Below, piece by piece: positions 30,398 to 39,743 of a DNA stretch of 64,000 bases. Position numbers and translations under genes: made by a program. The stretch's first letter is position 1. Each line of letters starts with the position of its first letter. A model generated the notes under the pieces. It was given only the letters and a program-made list of their open reading frames with translations. It had not been told where the DNA came from and made no database searches. The stretch is from an uncultured Sphingomonadales bacterium (GTDB taxonomy: Bacteria; Pseudomonadota; Alphaproteobacteria; Sphingomonadales; Sphingomonadaceae): positions 1 to 64,000 of the forward strand of contig CAIJLW010000060.1 in assembly GCA_903821685.1 (NCBI GenBank), written 5' to 3'.

Positions 30398-31023
30398 GCG
30401 GCCCGCAGCCATTTGTGTTTGAAGCCGGGGTCGAGGTCAAACGATACGCGCCCGCGACCGAGCGGAACCGCGATGTGATTGCGGAAACGCTGGTGAATGT
30501 ACTTCCTGCGCAGGGATTGGTGTTAGAAATCGCCAGCGGTACTGGTGAACATGCTGTGCACTTTGCGCAGCTGTTCCCGGGAATAATGTGGCAACCAAGC
30601 GACCCTGACCCCATTGCCATTGCATCGATCAACGCTTGGCGCGGGGACTGTGCCTTGCCGAATCTGCAGCCGGGGATGTTGCTGGATGCCTCGGCGGACT
30701 GGTCAATCGCGCACGCCGACGCGATTGTCTGCATCAACATGGCGCATATTAGCCCATGGGCGGCCACAGTCGGGCTACTCCGTAACGCCGCCCGCATCTT
30801 GCAGCAATCCGCACCGCTTTTCATCTATGGGCCATTTCGCCAGCGCGATGTCCCCTTAGCCGAAGGTAACGCGATATTCGACACTGCGCTGCGACAACAG
30901 AACACGGAATGGGGCCTGCGTTATGTTGAGGACATTACCAAAGAAGCGCGCGACGTCGGCTTGACCCTGGATCAGATTATCCCGATGCCGTCGAACAACC
31001 TATCGCTGATTTTCTGTCGTTGA
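30394..31023 (+). CDS. DUF938 family SAM-dependent methyltransferase-like protein
   Basis: The 209-residue product begins at a GTG overlapping the gcvPB stop. It has VLEIASGTGEHAVHFAQLFP, a class-I methyltransferase SAM motif, preceded by RYAPATERNRDVI and followed by INMAHISPW, a set characteristic of DUF938. Substrate is unknown. The overlap puts it in the riboswitch-controlled gcv operon, which is notable because glycine cleavage supplies one-carbon units. Whether the link is functional or positional cannot be told. Confidence 0.8.
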   Translation: MSGPQPFVFEAGVEVKRYAPATERNRDVIAETLVNVLPAQGLVLEIASGTGEHAVHFAQLFPGIMWQPSDPDPIAIASINAWRGDCALPNLQPGMLLDASADWSIAHADAIVCINMAHISPWAATVGLLRNAARILQQSAPLFIYGPFRQRDVPLAEGNAIFDTALRQQNTEWGLRYVEDITKEARDVGLTLDQIIPMPSNNLSLIFCR

Positions 31024-31140
31024 AGGACACTTCAGTCCTCGCTCGGATTAGCAAATCGCAGCATTGACACGCCGCTACAATCTCCCGACAAAACACATCA
31101 GGCCTCTGCGAAAATACGGTCATTCTTGGGAGATAAAAAC

Positions 31141-32700
31141 ATGGTCGCTGCCGGTTACGACATACTTACGTTCGATGGCTTCTTAAAGCATTGGACGACG
31201 GAAAGACCGGATTGGGCCGCGCTTTCACAAGATAACGCGCATTTCACGTATGCGCAGTTGGAAGAACGCACCGCAAAAATAGCGAATATGCTGCTTGGGC
31301 TGGGTTTGAAAAAGGGCGACCGCGTTGCCTGGATTGGCAAGAACAGCGATCTGTATTTTGCGTTGTTCTACGGCGCAGCTCGTGTCGGCATCGTAATGGT
31401 CCCGGTTGGCTGGCGTCTGGCGCCCGCCGAATGGGCCTATATCGCCAAGGATACCGGCGCGCGCGTTTTGTTTGCAGGGCAAGGGTTTGAGGCTGGCGTT
31501 CAGGCGCTTGGCGATCAGACTGCGACTGTCGAGCGCGTAATCGGCGAGGACGAAGCGCGACAGATGATTGACACGACGCCGCGCGCAACGTTCGACGCTG
31601 CTGGCCCCGATGACGCCGCGCTGCAGCTTTATACGTCAGGCACCACAGGTAATCCCAAGGGTGCGGTGCTCTCCAACCGCAACCTGTTTGCCTTGCGCAA
31701 AAATGCGGCTGAAGAAGAACATGCCTATAGCAAGTGGGATGATGATGAGGTTGTCCTTATCGCCATGCCCTGCGCGCATATTGGCGGGACCGGGCTTGGC
31801 ATTATGGCGCTGGCGTCTGGTCTGCCGGCGCTGGTACAGGCCGAATTTACGCCAGATTCGGTCTTTGATGGCATCGAAAAGGGCGGAGCAACGCGATTGT
31901 TCATTGTGCCCGCCGCCTTGCAGATGATGGTCAATCACCCCAGATGCCGGGATGTTGATTATAGCCGGCTCAAATATATCCTATATGGTGCCGCGCCCAT
32001 TCCGCTTGAGCTATTGCGTCAATGCATGGACGTGTTCAGCGCTGAATTCATTCAAGTCTACGGCATGACGGAAACGACGGGCACCATTTGCATGTTGCCG
32101 CCTGAGGATCACGACCCCAATGGCAATAAACGGATGCGCTCGGCTGGCAAGCCACTGCCGGGTGTGGAATTACGGGTCGTCGATGGGGCGGGGAATGATG
32201 TTCCTGTAGGCGAAGTTGGCGAGATATGGACGCGGTCATCGAACAATATGATTGGCTATTGGAACTTGCCTGACGCCACGAAGGGAACTGTCGCCGAGGG
32301 TGGTTGGATAAAGACCGGAGATGCCGGATATCTTGATGAAGACGGATATATGTACATCCACGACCGCGTGAAGGACATGATCATAACCGGCGGCGAAAAT
32401 GTGTATCCTGCGGAAGTGGAAAGCGCGATTTACGGCCATCCTGATATATTAGAGGTCGCCGTCATTGGCGTGCCTGATGAAAAATGGGGCGAGGCGGTGA
32501 AGGCGGTGTGCGTTCCCAAACCCGGTGCTCAGGTGGATCCCGAAAGCGTCATCGCTTGGGCCCGCGCACGCATTGCCGGTTTCAAGGTCCCGCGCTCGGT
32601 CGACGTAATCGCTGCTTTGCCCCGCAATGCGTCAGGCAAAATATTACGCAAGGATTTACGAGCGCCTTACTGGGCTGGTTACGACCGGCAGGTAAATTAA
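31141..32700 (+). CDS. Acyl-CoA synthetase (AMP-forming)
   Basis: This 519-residue member of the ANL superfamily activates a carboxylic acid to its CoA thioester via an acyl-adenylate. Motifs are YTSGTTGNPKG (residues 164-174), YGMTETTG, the hinge region TGDAGYLDEDGYMYIHDRVKDMI, and the catalytic lysine Lys500 in NASGKILRK. GGGAG at 31128-31132 supports the ATG at 31141. It is a stand-alone gene between the gcv operon and convergent sugar-nucleotide genes. The substrate is probably a medium or long fatty acid, but specificity cannot be read. It might serve the CoA operon at 45-54 kb, although it is not adjacent. Confidence 0.88.
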   Translation: MVAAGYDILTFDGFLKHWTTERPDWAALSQDNAHFTYAQLEERTAKIANMLLGLGLKKGDRVAWIGKNSDLYFALFYGAARVGIVMVPVGWRLAPAEWAYIAKDTGARVLFAGQGFEAGVQALGDQTATVERVIGEDEARQMIDTTPRATFDAAGPDDAALQLYTSGTTGNPKGAVLSNRNLFALRKNAAEEEHAYSKWDDDEVVLIAMPCAHIGGTGLGIMALASGLPALVQAEFTPDSVFDGIEKGGATRLFIVPAALQMMVNHPRCRDVDYSRLKYILYGAAPIPLELLRQCMDVFSAEFIQVYGMTETTGTICMLPPEDHDPNGNKRMRSAGKPLPGVELRVVDGAGNDVPVGEVGEIWTRSSNNMIGYWNLPDATKGTVAEGGWIKTGDAGYLDEDGYMYIHDRVKDMIITGGENVYPAEVESAIYGHPDILEVAVIGVPDEKWGEAVKAVCVPKPGAQVDPESVIAWARARIAGFKVPRSVDVIAALPRNASGKILRKDLRAPYWAGYDRQVN

Positions 32701-32756
32701 AGCTTATTGGAGGCTTGCGGCTGCAATCGTCCAACTTCTAAAATTGCCTATGTTCG

Positions 32757-34058
32757 TCAGCGCCCGACGCTGACATAATTGAACCCAGCTGCCTGCGCTT
32801 CTTCGGTGCGGTATATGTTGCGCAAATCCACAAGAACATCGCCCGCCATTGCGGCGTGTAGTTTCTTGAGATCAAGCGCTCGATATGCGTCCCACTCGGT
32901 AATCAAGGCCACTGCTTGTGCATCTTGCGCGGCGTCATAGGCACTGCTGGCCATGATGACATCGGGAAGAATTTTTGCGGCCTCTTCCATACCTTCGGGG
33001 TCATGTGCGTGCACAATTGCGCCGGCATCGAGCAAGGTCTGAACAATCGCAATGGACGGCGCATCGCGCATATCATCTGTATTGGGTTTGAACGTGAGGC
33101 CAAGCAGACCAATTTTCAGGCCCCGCACATCACCGCCCAGCGCGGTGATGATCTTGCGGCCCATAGCGCGCTTTCTAAGGTCATTGGCCTGCACGACAGC
33201 CTCGACTATACGAACCGGCGTTTCATAATCCTGAGCGGTCTTGAGAAGCGCCAGCGTGTCCTTGGGAAAGCAACTGCCGCCATAGCCAGGACCAGCGTGT
33301 AAGAACTTTGACCCAATGCGGTTATCAAGGCCGATGCCGCGCGATACGTCTTGCACGTTAGCGCCCAGTTTCTCGCACAGATCCGCCATTTCGTTGATAA
33401 AGGTGATCTTCGTCGCCAAAAATGCGTTCGCGGCATATTTGATCAGCTCGGACGAACGGCGGCTGGTGAACAATAAAGGCGATTCGTTGAGAAACAGCGG
33501 ACGATACACAGCGCGCATGACGTCGCGCGCCCACTCAACATCGCTACCTACGACGATGCGGTCGGGCCGTTTGAAATCACCAATGGCAGCGCCTTCGCGC
33601 AAGAATTCAGGGTTTGATACGACTGCAAACTCAAGCTGTGGGTTGGTTTCGCGAATGATGCGTTCAACTTCGTCGCCAGTGCCCACAGGAACGGTAGATT
33701 TTGTCACGACAACCGTACGCGGATCAATGGCGCTGGCCAGTTCCTCGGCAGCGGCGTAGACATAGCTCAGGTCCGCATGGCCATCGCCACGGCGCGATGG
33801 CGTGCCAACGGCTATGAAAACAGCGTCGCACCCTTTGACCGACCGCAGGACATCCGTTGAAAAGCAGAGCCGTCCAGCGTCTACGTTCGATTTAACCAAT
33901 GCGTCCAAGCCGGGCTCGTAAATCGGCATGATGTTTGCGTTCAATCGGTCGATCTTTGCCGCATCCTTGTCTACGCAGACAACTTCATGTCCGAAATCCG
34001 CAAAGCACGCCCCAGACACAAGGCCGACATAGCCCGAACCGATCATTGCAATCTTCAT
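32757..34058 (-). CDS. ugd: UDP-glucose 6-dehydrogenase
   Basis: This enzyme oxidises UDP-glucose twice to UDP-glucuronate for surface polysaccharides. The 433-residue protein has the NAD motif MIGSGYVGLVSGACFADFGH, TKSTVPVGTGDEV, NPEFLREGAAIGDF, and the catalytic cysteine Cys263 in GPGYGGSCFPKD. The NPEFLREG and IGLDNRIG segments favour the UDP-glucose type over UDP-ManNAc dehydrogenase. It follows the UDP-GlcNAc 2-epimerase on the same strand after 90 bp, so a shared role in polysaccharide precursor supply is likely. Confidence 0.93.
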   Translation of the reverse strand: MKIAMIGSGYVGLVSGACFADFGHEVVCVDKDAAKIDRLNANIMPIYEPGLDALVKSNVDAGRLCFSTDVLRSVKGCDAVFIAVGTPSRRGDGHADLSYVYAAAEELASAIDPRTVVVTKSTVPVGTGDEVERIIRETNPQLEFAVVSNPEFLREGAAIGDFKRPDRIVVGSDVEWARDVMRAVYRPLFLNESPLLFTSRRSSELIKYAANAFLATKITFINEMADLCEKLGANVQDVSRGIGLDNRIGSKFLHAGPGYGGSCFPKDTLALLKTAQDYETPVRIVEAVVQANDLRKRAMGRKIITALGGDVRGLKIGLLGLTFKPNTDDMRDAPSIAIVQTLLDAGAIVHAHDPEGMEEAAKILPDVIMASSAYDAAQDAQAVALITEWDAYRALDLKKLHAAMAGDVLVDLRNIYRTEEAQAAGFNYVSVGR

Positions 34059-34148
34059 TGGATATCCCTCTTTCAGACGGCTGTCGAATAGCAGCGCCTT
34101 ATGACGTTATTTGGTCAGGAACAAGTGTTGCAGCAGGGCTCTGCGATA

Positions 34149-35291
34149 CTAAGCAGGTAATAGACGATCGTGTCGACGCGCATTCCAGACAATCTCAGCT
34201 ATGCGCTGGCTGGCGTACCCATCTCCAAACGGATTATGTGCCCGCGCCATGGCGGAATAAGCAGCATCGTCGTTTAAAATATTGGAAACTTCCGAAATAA
34301 TCCTGTGTTTATCGGTACCGATTAGCTTTGCGGTGCCTGCGGTGATGCCCTCAGGGCGCTCGGTAGTGTCACGCAGTACCAGCACAGGTTTGCCAAGCGC
34401 TGGTGCCTCTTCTTGAACGCCGCCGCTGTCGGTAAGTATGATGTGACTAATCGACAAAAGATGGGCGAAATTCGGATAATCGAGGGGCTCAATAAGCGCG
34501 ACATTTGGTAAATTTCTTAATGCAGCATCCATTATCGCACGGACATTTGGGTTCATATGTACGGGGAAGATACATGCCACATCGTCGCGTGCTGCTATGA
34601 CCGCGATAGCTGCAGCGATATTGCCCATGCTGTTTCCGAAATTCTCGCGACGGTGGGTGGTAATGCCTATGATCTTGCGACCAAGAAAACGGGCCTCAAG
34701 CGGCGCGAGCCTGTTGGCCAAAGATGGGTTTTCCACGATACGCTTAGTCACCCAATGCAGAGCGTCAATCACGGTATTGCCCGTTACAAAAACACGGTTC
34801 GCTGGAACCGCCTCCGAACGCAACGCCTCTGCTGCAACAGCAGTCGGCGCAAAATGCTGATCAGCAATAGTGCCAATAATTTTGCGGTTAACTTCCTCGG
34901 GCCACGGCTGGTAGATGTCACGGCTGCGCAACCCAGCCTCGACATGGCTCACTGGAATCTTCCGATAATAAGCAGCAAGCGCGCCCACCATGGCTGTTGC
35001 CGTATCACCTTGAACGATGACGCGGTCTGGTTTGGCGGTATCAAGCACTGAACCAATTGCCTCCAGCAGCCGCGCGGTGAGCGTATCAAGCGACTGGCCG
35101 GGCTGCATCAGGTCAAGGTCATAATCCGGCATAATTCCGCTTATCGCCAGAACTTGATCTAGCATTTGTCGATGCTGGGCGCTCACCAGAACTTCAGTTC
35201 GCATGTCCGAATATCGGGTCACAGCATCAATAACGGGGAAAAGCTTAATCGCTTCGGGCCGCGTCCCGAAAATCACCATATTCTTGTGCAT
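34149..35291 (-). CDS. wecB: UDP-N-acetylglucosamine 2-epimerase (non-hydrolysing)
   Basis: The 380-residue product interconverts UDP-GlcNAc and UDP-ManNAc. It starts FGTRPEAIKLFPVI, and has VQGDTATAMVGALAAYY, HVEAGLRSRDIYQPWPEE and LTDSGGVQEEAPALGKPVLVLRDTTERPEG, which are family signatures. It precedes ugd on the minus strand. No glycosyltransferases, flippase or polymerase genes are nearby, so the final polysaccharide is not indicated. Confidence 0.94.
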   Translation of the reverse strand: MHKNMVIFGTRPEAIKLFPVIDAVTRYSDMRTEVLVSAQHRQMLDQVLAISGIMPDYDLDLMQPGQSLDTLTARLLEAIGSVLDTAKPDRVIVQGDTATAMVGALAAYYRKIPVSHVEAGLRSRDIYQPWPEEVNRKIIGTIADQHFAPTAVAAEALRSEAVPANRVFVTGNTVIDALHWVTKRIVENPSLANRLAPLEARFLGRKIIGITTHRRENFGNSMGNIAAAIAVIAARDDVACIFPVHMNPNVRAIMDAALRNLPNVALIEPLDYPNFAHLLSISHIILTDSGGVQEEAPALGKPVLVLRDTTERPEGITAGTAKLIGTDKHRIISEVSNILNDDAAYSAMARAHNPFGDGYASQRIAEIVWNARRHDRLLPA

Positions 35292-35411
35292 GTCCGGTCC
35301 CTGTGTCTTTTGCTCGAGGCAAAACCGCAGATAAGACTAACATTTTAAGAAGTGACGAAATGTTCTATGAAGTCATTGAAATACCTGGCTATGCTTTGCG
35401 TAAAGCAGGTA

Positions 35412-38400
35412 TCAAACTGTAGGACGTTCTTGCGCTTCCATCTCTTGCGCAAGTCGGCGTGACACTGCTTCGGGTGAGCCAGTAAATTTGGCGAGGCGCG
35501 CATAAATCAGAGGAATGAGCACAAGAGTAATGAGCGTCGCGAGCGTTACACCGAATACAATAACTACGCCGATTGCGGACCGCGCCGCGCCGCCGGCACC
35601 GCCGGCAATTGCCAAGGGTATCGCGCCGAACACGGTTGCGATGGACGTCATTAAAATTGGGCGTAAGCGGCGCGCAGCGGCCTGCTGAATCGCGTCGAGA
35701 ATTTCCAAACCTTCATCACGCAATTGATTGGCAAATTCGACAATCAAAATCCCGTTTTTCGCGGCCAGCCCGACGAGCATCACAATACCTATCTGACTAT
35801 ATAAGTTCAGCGTCATCCCAGTGAGGGCAAGCCCAATGATGCCGCCACCGACAGCTAGGGGCACTGTCGTGATAATCGTGATCGGATGCACAAAGCTCTC
35901 AAACTGAGCCGCCAGCACCAGATAGACGAGAAGAATGGTCAGGAAGAAGACCACGATAATGGAACCACCCGTTTCCTTGAACGCCTGACTTTCGCCGCGA
36001 TAGCCAACGGCCAGTACCTCTGGCGATGCGACAGCTTGTTCTTCCAGAAACGCCAGCGCTTCACCCATGGAGTAGCCGGGTGCCAGACCGCCCGATAGGG
36101 TAATGGCGCGCAGTTTGTTGAAGCGGCCCAAATCGCGTGAGCCGGCTGTTTCAGTATATTTGATGACGTTGGCCAAAGAAACGAGCGCGCCATCGCGCGT
36201 TCGCAATTGAATGGCGGCAAGATTTTCCGCTGTGGCACGATCTTTCGCGTCCGCCTGTATGATGACGCGATACTCTTCGCCACGGTCCACATAGTTTGAA
36301 ACCCTGCGCGACCCCAACAGCGATTGAAGCGCCTGACTGACATCGGCTACCGATACGCCTAGATCGCCAGCGCGCGCGGTATCGACCTGAATCTCCATCT
36401 GTGGCTTGGTTTCTTTATAATCTGAATCGAGATTCACGATTCCGGGATTTTGACTTGCTGCTGCCAATATCCGGTTGCGTGCAACGGTTAGTGATTCATA
36501 GGTCGAACCTGCAATGACGAAATTCAGTGGCTGGCCCCGACCGCGCCCGATGGAGGAACGAACTGACGCGTTGCCTCGCACCGCAGGCAACTCGGCGAGA
36601 GCCTTATTGACCTGTGCGACCACATCTTCGGTTTTTTCGGTACGTTCCTCCCAAGGCTTCAGGAAAATCATGAACGTACCTGAATTGAAATCGTCACTTG
36701 CCGAATAGCCGCCAGGTGTGCGCTGGATAACGGAACGAACAGTGCCCTTGTCCAACAATTTAAGTAATGGTTCGGACGCCTGCAGCATGTATTTGTCCAT
36801 TGCCTCATAACCAGTGCCTTCAGGGGCGGCGATATTAGCGCTCAGGATGCCGACGTCTTCAGCCGGCGCTAGTTCCGACTGAACCGTCGTAAACGAGAGC
36901 CCGGCGACCATTAAGAACACAAGCACGCCCAGCAGTGTCACCAGCGGCTTTGCAATGACGCGCGCAAGCAAGTTGGAATAAATTTGCTCAATCCGCTGAA
37001 ACTTTTTATCTACCCAAGATGCCAAGCGTCCGCGCTTCTCTTGCTTTAGCAATTTCGAACACAGCATTGGAGCAAGGCTAAGTGCAACAAAACCGGAAAA
37101 GGCGACAGCAGCTATCATTGCGCCCGCCAGCTCGCGGAACAGCAAGCCTGTTTGTCCTGCAAGGAACATCACCGGCACAAACACCGCGCAAACAACGACG
37201 GTGGTCGAAATGACCGCAAAAGCGACTTGTCGCGTGCCGGTTACTGCAGCAACCAAAGGCGGTTCGCCCTGTTCAATCCGGTGATAGACGTTTTCAAGCA
37301 CAACAATGGCGTCGTCGACAACCAAGCCGATGGCCAAAACGAGCGCCAGTAGTGTGAGTAAGTTGATGGAAAAGCCTAACATCCACAACACAGCAAAGGT
37401 CGCAAGAAGGCAGATCGGAACGGTAACCGCCGGAATAATAGTCGCGCGCCAACTGCCCAAAAACAGGAAAATGACCAGGACAACCAATGCTGCTGCTTCA
37501 GCCAGAGTTATCCAGACGCCACTGATGGCTTTGCCGATGAACAGCGAATCGTCGGAGCCGACGGAAATCGTCATGCCGCGCGGGAGCGCAGGCTTAATCT
37601 GCTCTGCGAGCGCCTTGGCACTTTCCGCCACGGCCAAGGTGTTTGCCCCTGACTGGCGCACAATGCCTAAGCCTAAGGCTGACTCGCCGTTCAACCGAAA
37701 CGCCGCATACGGATTTTCCGGGCCTGTTTCGACCCGCGCAACGTCGGATAAACGGGTGAGCGATCCGTCAGCGCCCCGGGCGACCACCAACTGCCGAAAT
37801 TCGGCTTCGGTACCAAAGGGGCGGCTGACCCGAAGCGTGACGTTTTGGTCGGTAGATTCTAAACGCCCGGCGGGCAACTCGACATTCTGGCTACGCAAGG
37901 CATTTTCAACATCGAGCGGGGTCAATCCTAGCGCAGCCAGCCGGTCAGGCTGAAGCCATATACGCATTGATGGCCGTGCTTCGCCGCCGACAAAAATGCG
38001 GGCTACACCGTTGATAGCCGAAAAGCGGTCGACGAGATTGCGATCTACATAATCGCTTAATTCAAGACGCGACCAACCCGGTTTGGAGACCACGAGGAAC
38101 AAGATCGGCGATGCATCGGCGTCCACTTTGCGGACCTCGGGTGCCAACACCTCTTCAGGTAAATCATCCGCCACGCCACCGACGCGGTCGCGCACATCAT
38201 TGGCCGCGCTATCGACCGGGCGACCGGGCGCAAACTCGATGGTAATGTCAGACTTACCATCGCGTGAACGCGATGTTATTGTCTGGATACCTTCAATTCC
38301 GGCAAGCGCGTTTTCGAGAACTTGAGTGACGCGCGTCTCCACAACGCTTGCCGCTGCGCCAGTATAGGCCGTCTCAACAGACACGATTGGGGGTTCGGTG

Positions 38401-38516
38401 TCAGGATATTCCCGCACTGGCAAATTTAAAAAGCCAACGATCCCGACCAGCACCATAAGTATGGCGATAACCCCGGCAAATACCGGTCTGCGGACGGAGA
38501 TGTCAGAAATGCTCAT
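35412..38516 (-). CDS. RND efflux transporter, HAE1/AcrB family
   Basis: This 1034-residue inner-membrane proton/drug antiporter has the usual twelve-helix plan: helix 1 at the N-terminus, a large periplasmic loop, helices 2-6, a second loop and helices 7-12. The start ISVRRPVFAGVIAILMVLVG and the proton-relay pair GLVVDDAIVVLENVYHRIE in helix 4 are diagnostic. PDTEPPIVSVET suggests the family of multidrug HAE1 pumps rather than metal pumps. It lies 12 bp after its adaptor gene, in the same operon. No outer-membrane channel gene is present. Confidence 0.93.
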   Translation of the reverse strand: MSISDISVRRPVFAGVIAILMVLVGIVGFLNLPVREYPDTEPPIVSVETAYTGAAASVVETRVTQVLENALAGIEGIQTITSRSRDGKSDITIEFAPGRPVDSAANDVRDRVGGVADDLPEEVLAPEVRKVDADASPILFLVVSKPGWSRLELSDYVDRNLVDRFSAINGVARIFVGGEARPSMRIWLQPDRLAALGLTPLDVENALRSQNVELPAGRLESTDQNVTLRVSRPFGTEAEFRQLVVARGADGSLTRLSDVARVETGPENPYAAFRLNGESALGLGIVRQSGANTLAVAESAKALAEQIKPALPRGMTISVGSDDSLFIGKAISGVWITLAEAAALVVLVIFLFLGSWRATIIPAVTVPICLLATFAVLWMLGFSINLLTLLALVLAIGLVVDDAIVVLENVYHRIEQGEPPLVAAVTGTRQVAFAVISTTVVVCAVFVPVMFLAGQTGLLFRELAGAMIAAVAFSGFVALSLAPMLCSKLLKQEKRGRLASWVDKKFQRIEQIYSNLLARVIAKPLVTLLGVLVFLMVAGLSFTTVQSELAPAEDVGILSANIAAPEGTGYEAMDKYMLQASEPLLKLLDKGTVRSVIQRTPGGYSASDDFNSGTFMIFLKPWEERTEKTEDVVAQVNKALAELPAVRGNASVRSSIGRGRGQPLNFVIAGSTYESLTVARNRILAAASQNPGIVNLDSDYKETKPQMEIQVDTARAGDLGVSVADVSQALQSLLGSRRVSNYVDRGEEYRVIIQADAKDRATAENLAAIQLRTRDGALVSLANVIKYTETAGSRDLGRFNKLRAITLSGGLAPGYSMGEALAFLEEQAVASPEVLAVGYRGESQAFKETGGSIIVVFFLTILLVYLVLAAQFESFVHPITIITTVPLAVGGGIIGLALTGMTLNLYSQIGIVMLVGLAAKNGILIVEFANQLRDEGLEILDAIQQAAARRLRPILMTSIATVFGAIPLAIAGGAGGAARSAIGVVIVFGVTLATLITLVLIPLIYARLAKFTGSPEAVSRRLAQEMEAQERPTV

Positions 38517-38528
38517 GTCAAAGCTGCG

Positions 38529-39578
38529 TCAACGTGCTTTGTTCGATGGGTCGCTGCTTTTGGCTTTGCCCGTGCGAACAGTCGCGCCATCAGAGAGCTT
38601 CACGACGCCCTCGGTTACAATCCGGTCGCCAACATTTAGTCCTTTAATGACTTCGACAAGATTGCCATCGCGCGCACCTGTTGTAACAGGCATCCGTTTA
38701 ACCTTGAAATCCGCCCCCATGATGTAGACAAAACTGGTGTCGCCTTCCCGAACCAACGAAAGCTCGGGAACCGCTGGGGCGACGCGCGTTTTTGAGGTGA
38801 TCGTTACCGAAAGCAGCATGCCGGGTTTCAGCAAAGCATCGCGGTTGGGTAATATTGCACGTAACGTAGCTGTTCGGGTTTGTGGGTTAATTACCGGATC
38901 AATTGCCATAATCTTCCCGGATGCGACATAGTCGGGATAGGCAGACGCCTTGGCAGTAATCTGCTGCCCAATCTGAACATTTGCAAGCATCGTCTCGGGA
39001 ACGGTGAAGTCCAACTTTATGGAGCTGAGATCACTTACGGCCGCGATTTCGTCACCCGCGCTAACGACAGCGCCAATGGATATGCGCCGCAGCGACACTT
39101 GGCCGGAGAATGGCGCACGGACGACGCGGTCGCCAATCGAGGCGCGCGCCTCATTTGCAATGGCCTTTGCTGCGCTGGCTGAAGCTGTTTGGGCGTCCAA
39201 ACTTGCGTTGGTCGCAAAGCCGCGACGGTGGAGTTCGGTGATACGCGCCAGCTGCTGCTCTGTCTCGCGAACCCGCGCCTGCGCGCTGGCGAGAGAGGCG
39301 GTTTCTTGACCTTGTGCGAGCACGGCAAGCATCTGCCCTTTTTGGACATAATCCCCATCGGAAAAGCCAAGCTGTGTTATCCGTTCGGTAACCGGTGCAC
39401 GCACGGATACTTGTTCGTTGGCGTTAGCTGTGCCGACAGCGACGTAATTATCCGAGAATTGATTTGAGACTGCTGGTCCGACTGTCACCAATGGCGCCGG
39501 ACGTTCGCGCTTTTCATCGCTGCTGCCACCACATGCTGCAATACAGAACATCAAAGAGAGAATGATAAGCTTGCGCAT
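38529..39578 (-). CDS. RND efflux periplasmic adaptor (membrane fusion) lipoprotein
   Basis: The 349-residue product bridges the RND pump to an outer-membrane channel. It begins with a lipoprotein signal (MRKLIILSLMFCIAAC, lipid on Cys16), then a beta-barrel/lipoyl half with APVTERITQLGFSDGDYVQKGQML, an alpha-hairpin (ASAQARVRETEQQLARI) and the second lipoyl half RVVRAPFSGQVSLRRISIGAVV. The start is chosen at the lipoprotein Met; an upstream Met at 39611 would hide the signal. It is the first gene of the two-gene pump operon. No regulator is adjacent. Confidence 0.9.
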   Translation of the reverse strand: MRKLIILSLMFCIAACGGSSDEKRERPAPLVTVGPAVSNQFSDNYVAVGTANANEQVSVRAPVTERITQLGFSDGDYVQKGQMLAVLAQGQETASLASAQARVRETEQQLARITELHRRGFATNASLDAQTASASAAKAIANEARASIGDRVVRAPFSGQVSLRRISIGAVVSAGDEIAAVSDLSSIKLDFTVPETMLANVQIGQQITAKASAYPDYVASGKIMAIDPVINPQTRTATLRAILPNRDALLKPGMLLSVTITSKTRVAPAVPELSLVREGDTSFVYIMGADFKVKRMPVTTGARDGNLVEVIKGLNVGDRIVTEGVVKLSDGATVRTGKAKSSDPSNKAR

Positions 39579-39743
39579 TTTTTCACCGAGTGGGAAGGGG
39601 ACGGAAATCAATTCTCTTTACCCGTTGGCGAAACTAACTGCAATCGACCAGTATTTTTCGACGAATGGAGTTTTTGTTAACGATTCCGCTTGTGCCAGCG
39701 CGCAAACTGCACGGCGTGCTGGGATTTACCATCGGGTCTCGTA

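Noticed and set aside
32756-32774. 7-bp hairpin (GTCAGCG/CGCTGAC) at the end of ugd as a bidirectional terminator
   Set aside because: It lies inside the coding end of ugd and neither strand has a T-run after it.
39690-39720. Possible hairpin between ahpF and the RND adaptor
   Set aside because: The stem is imperfect (a G-T pair) and no T-run follows.
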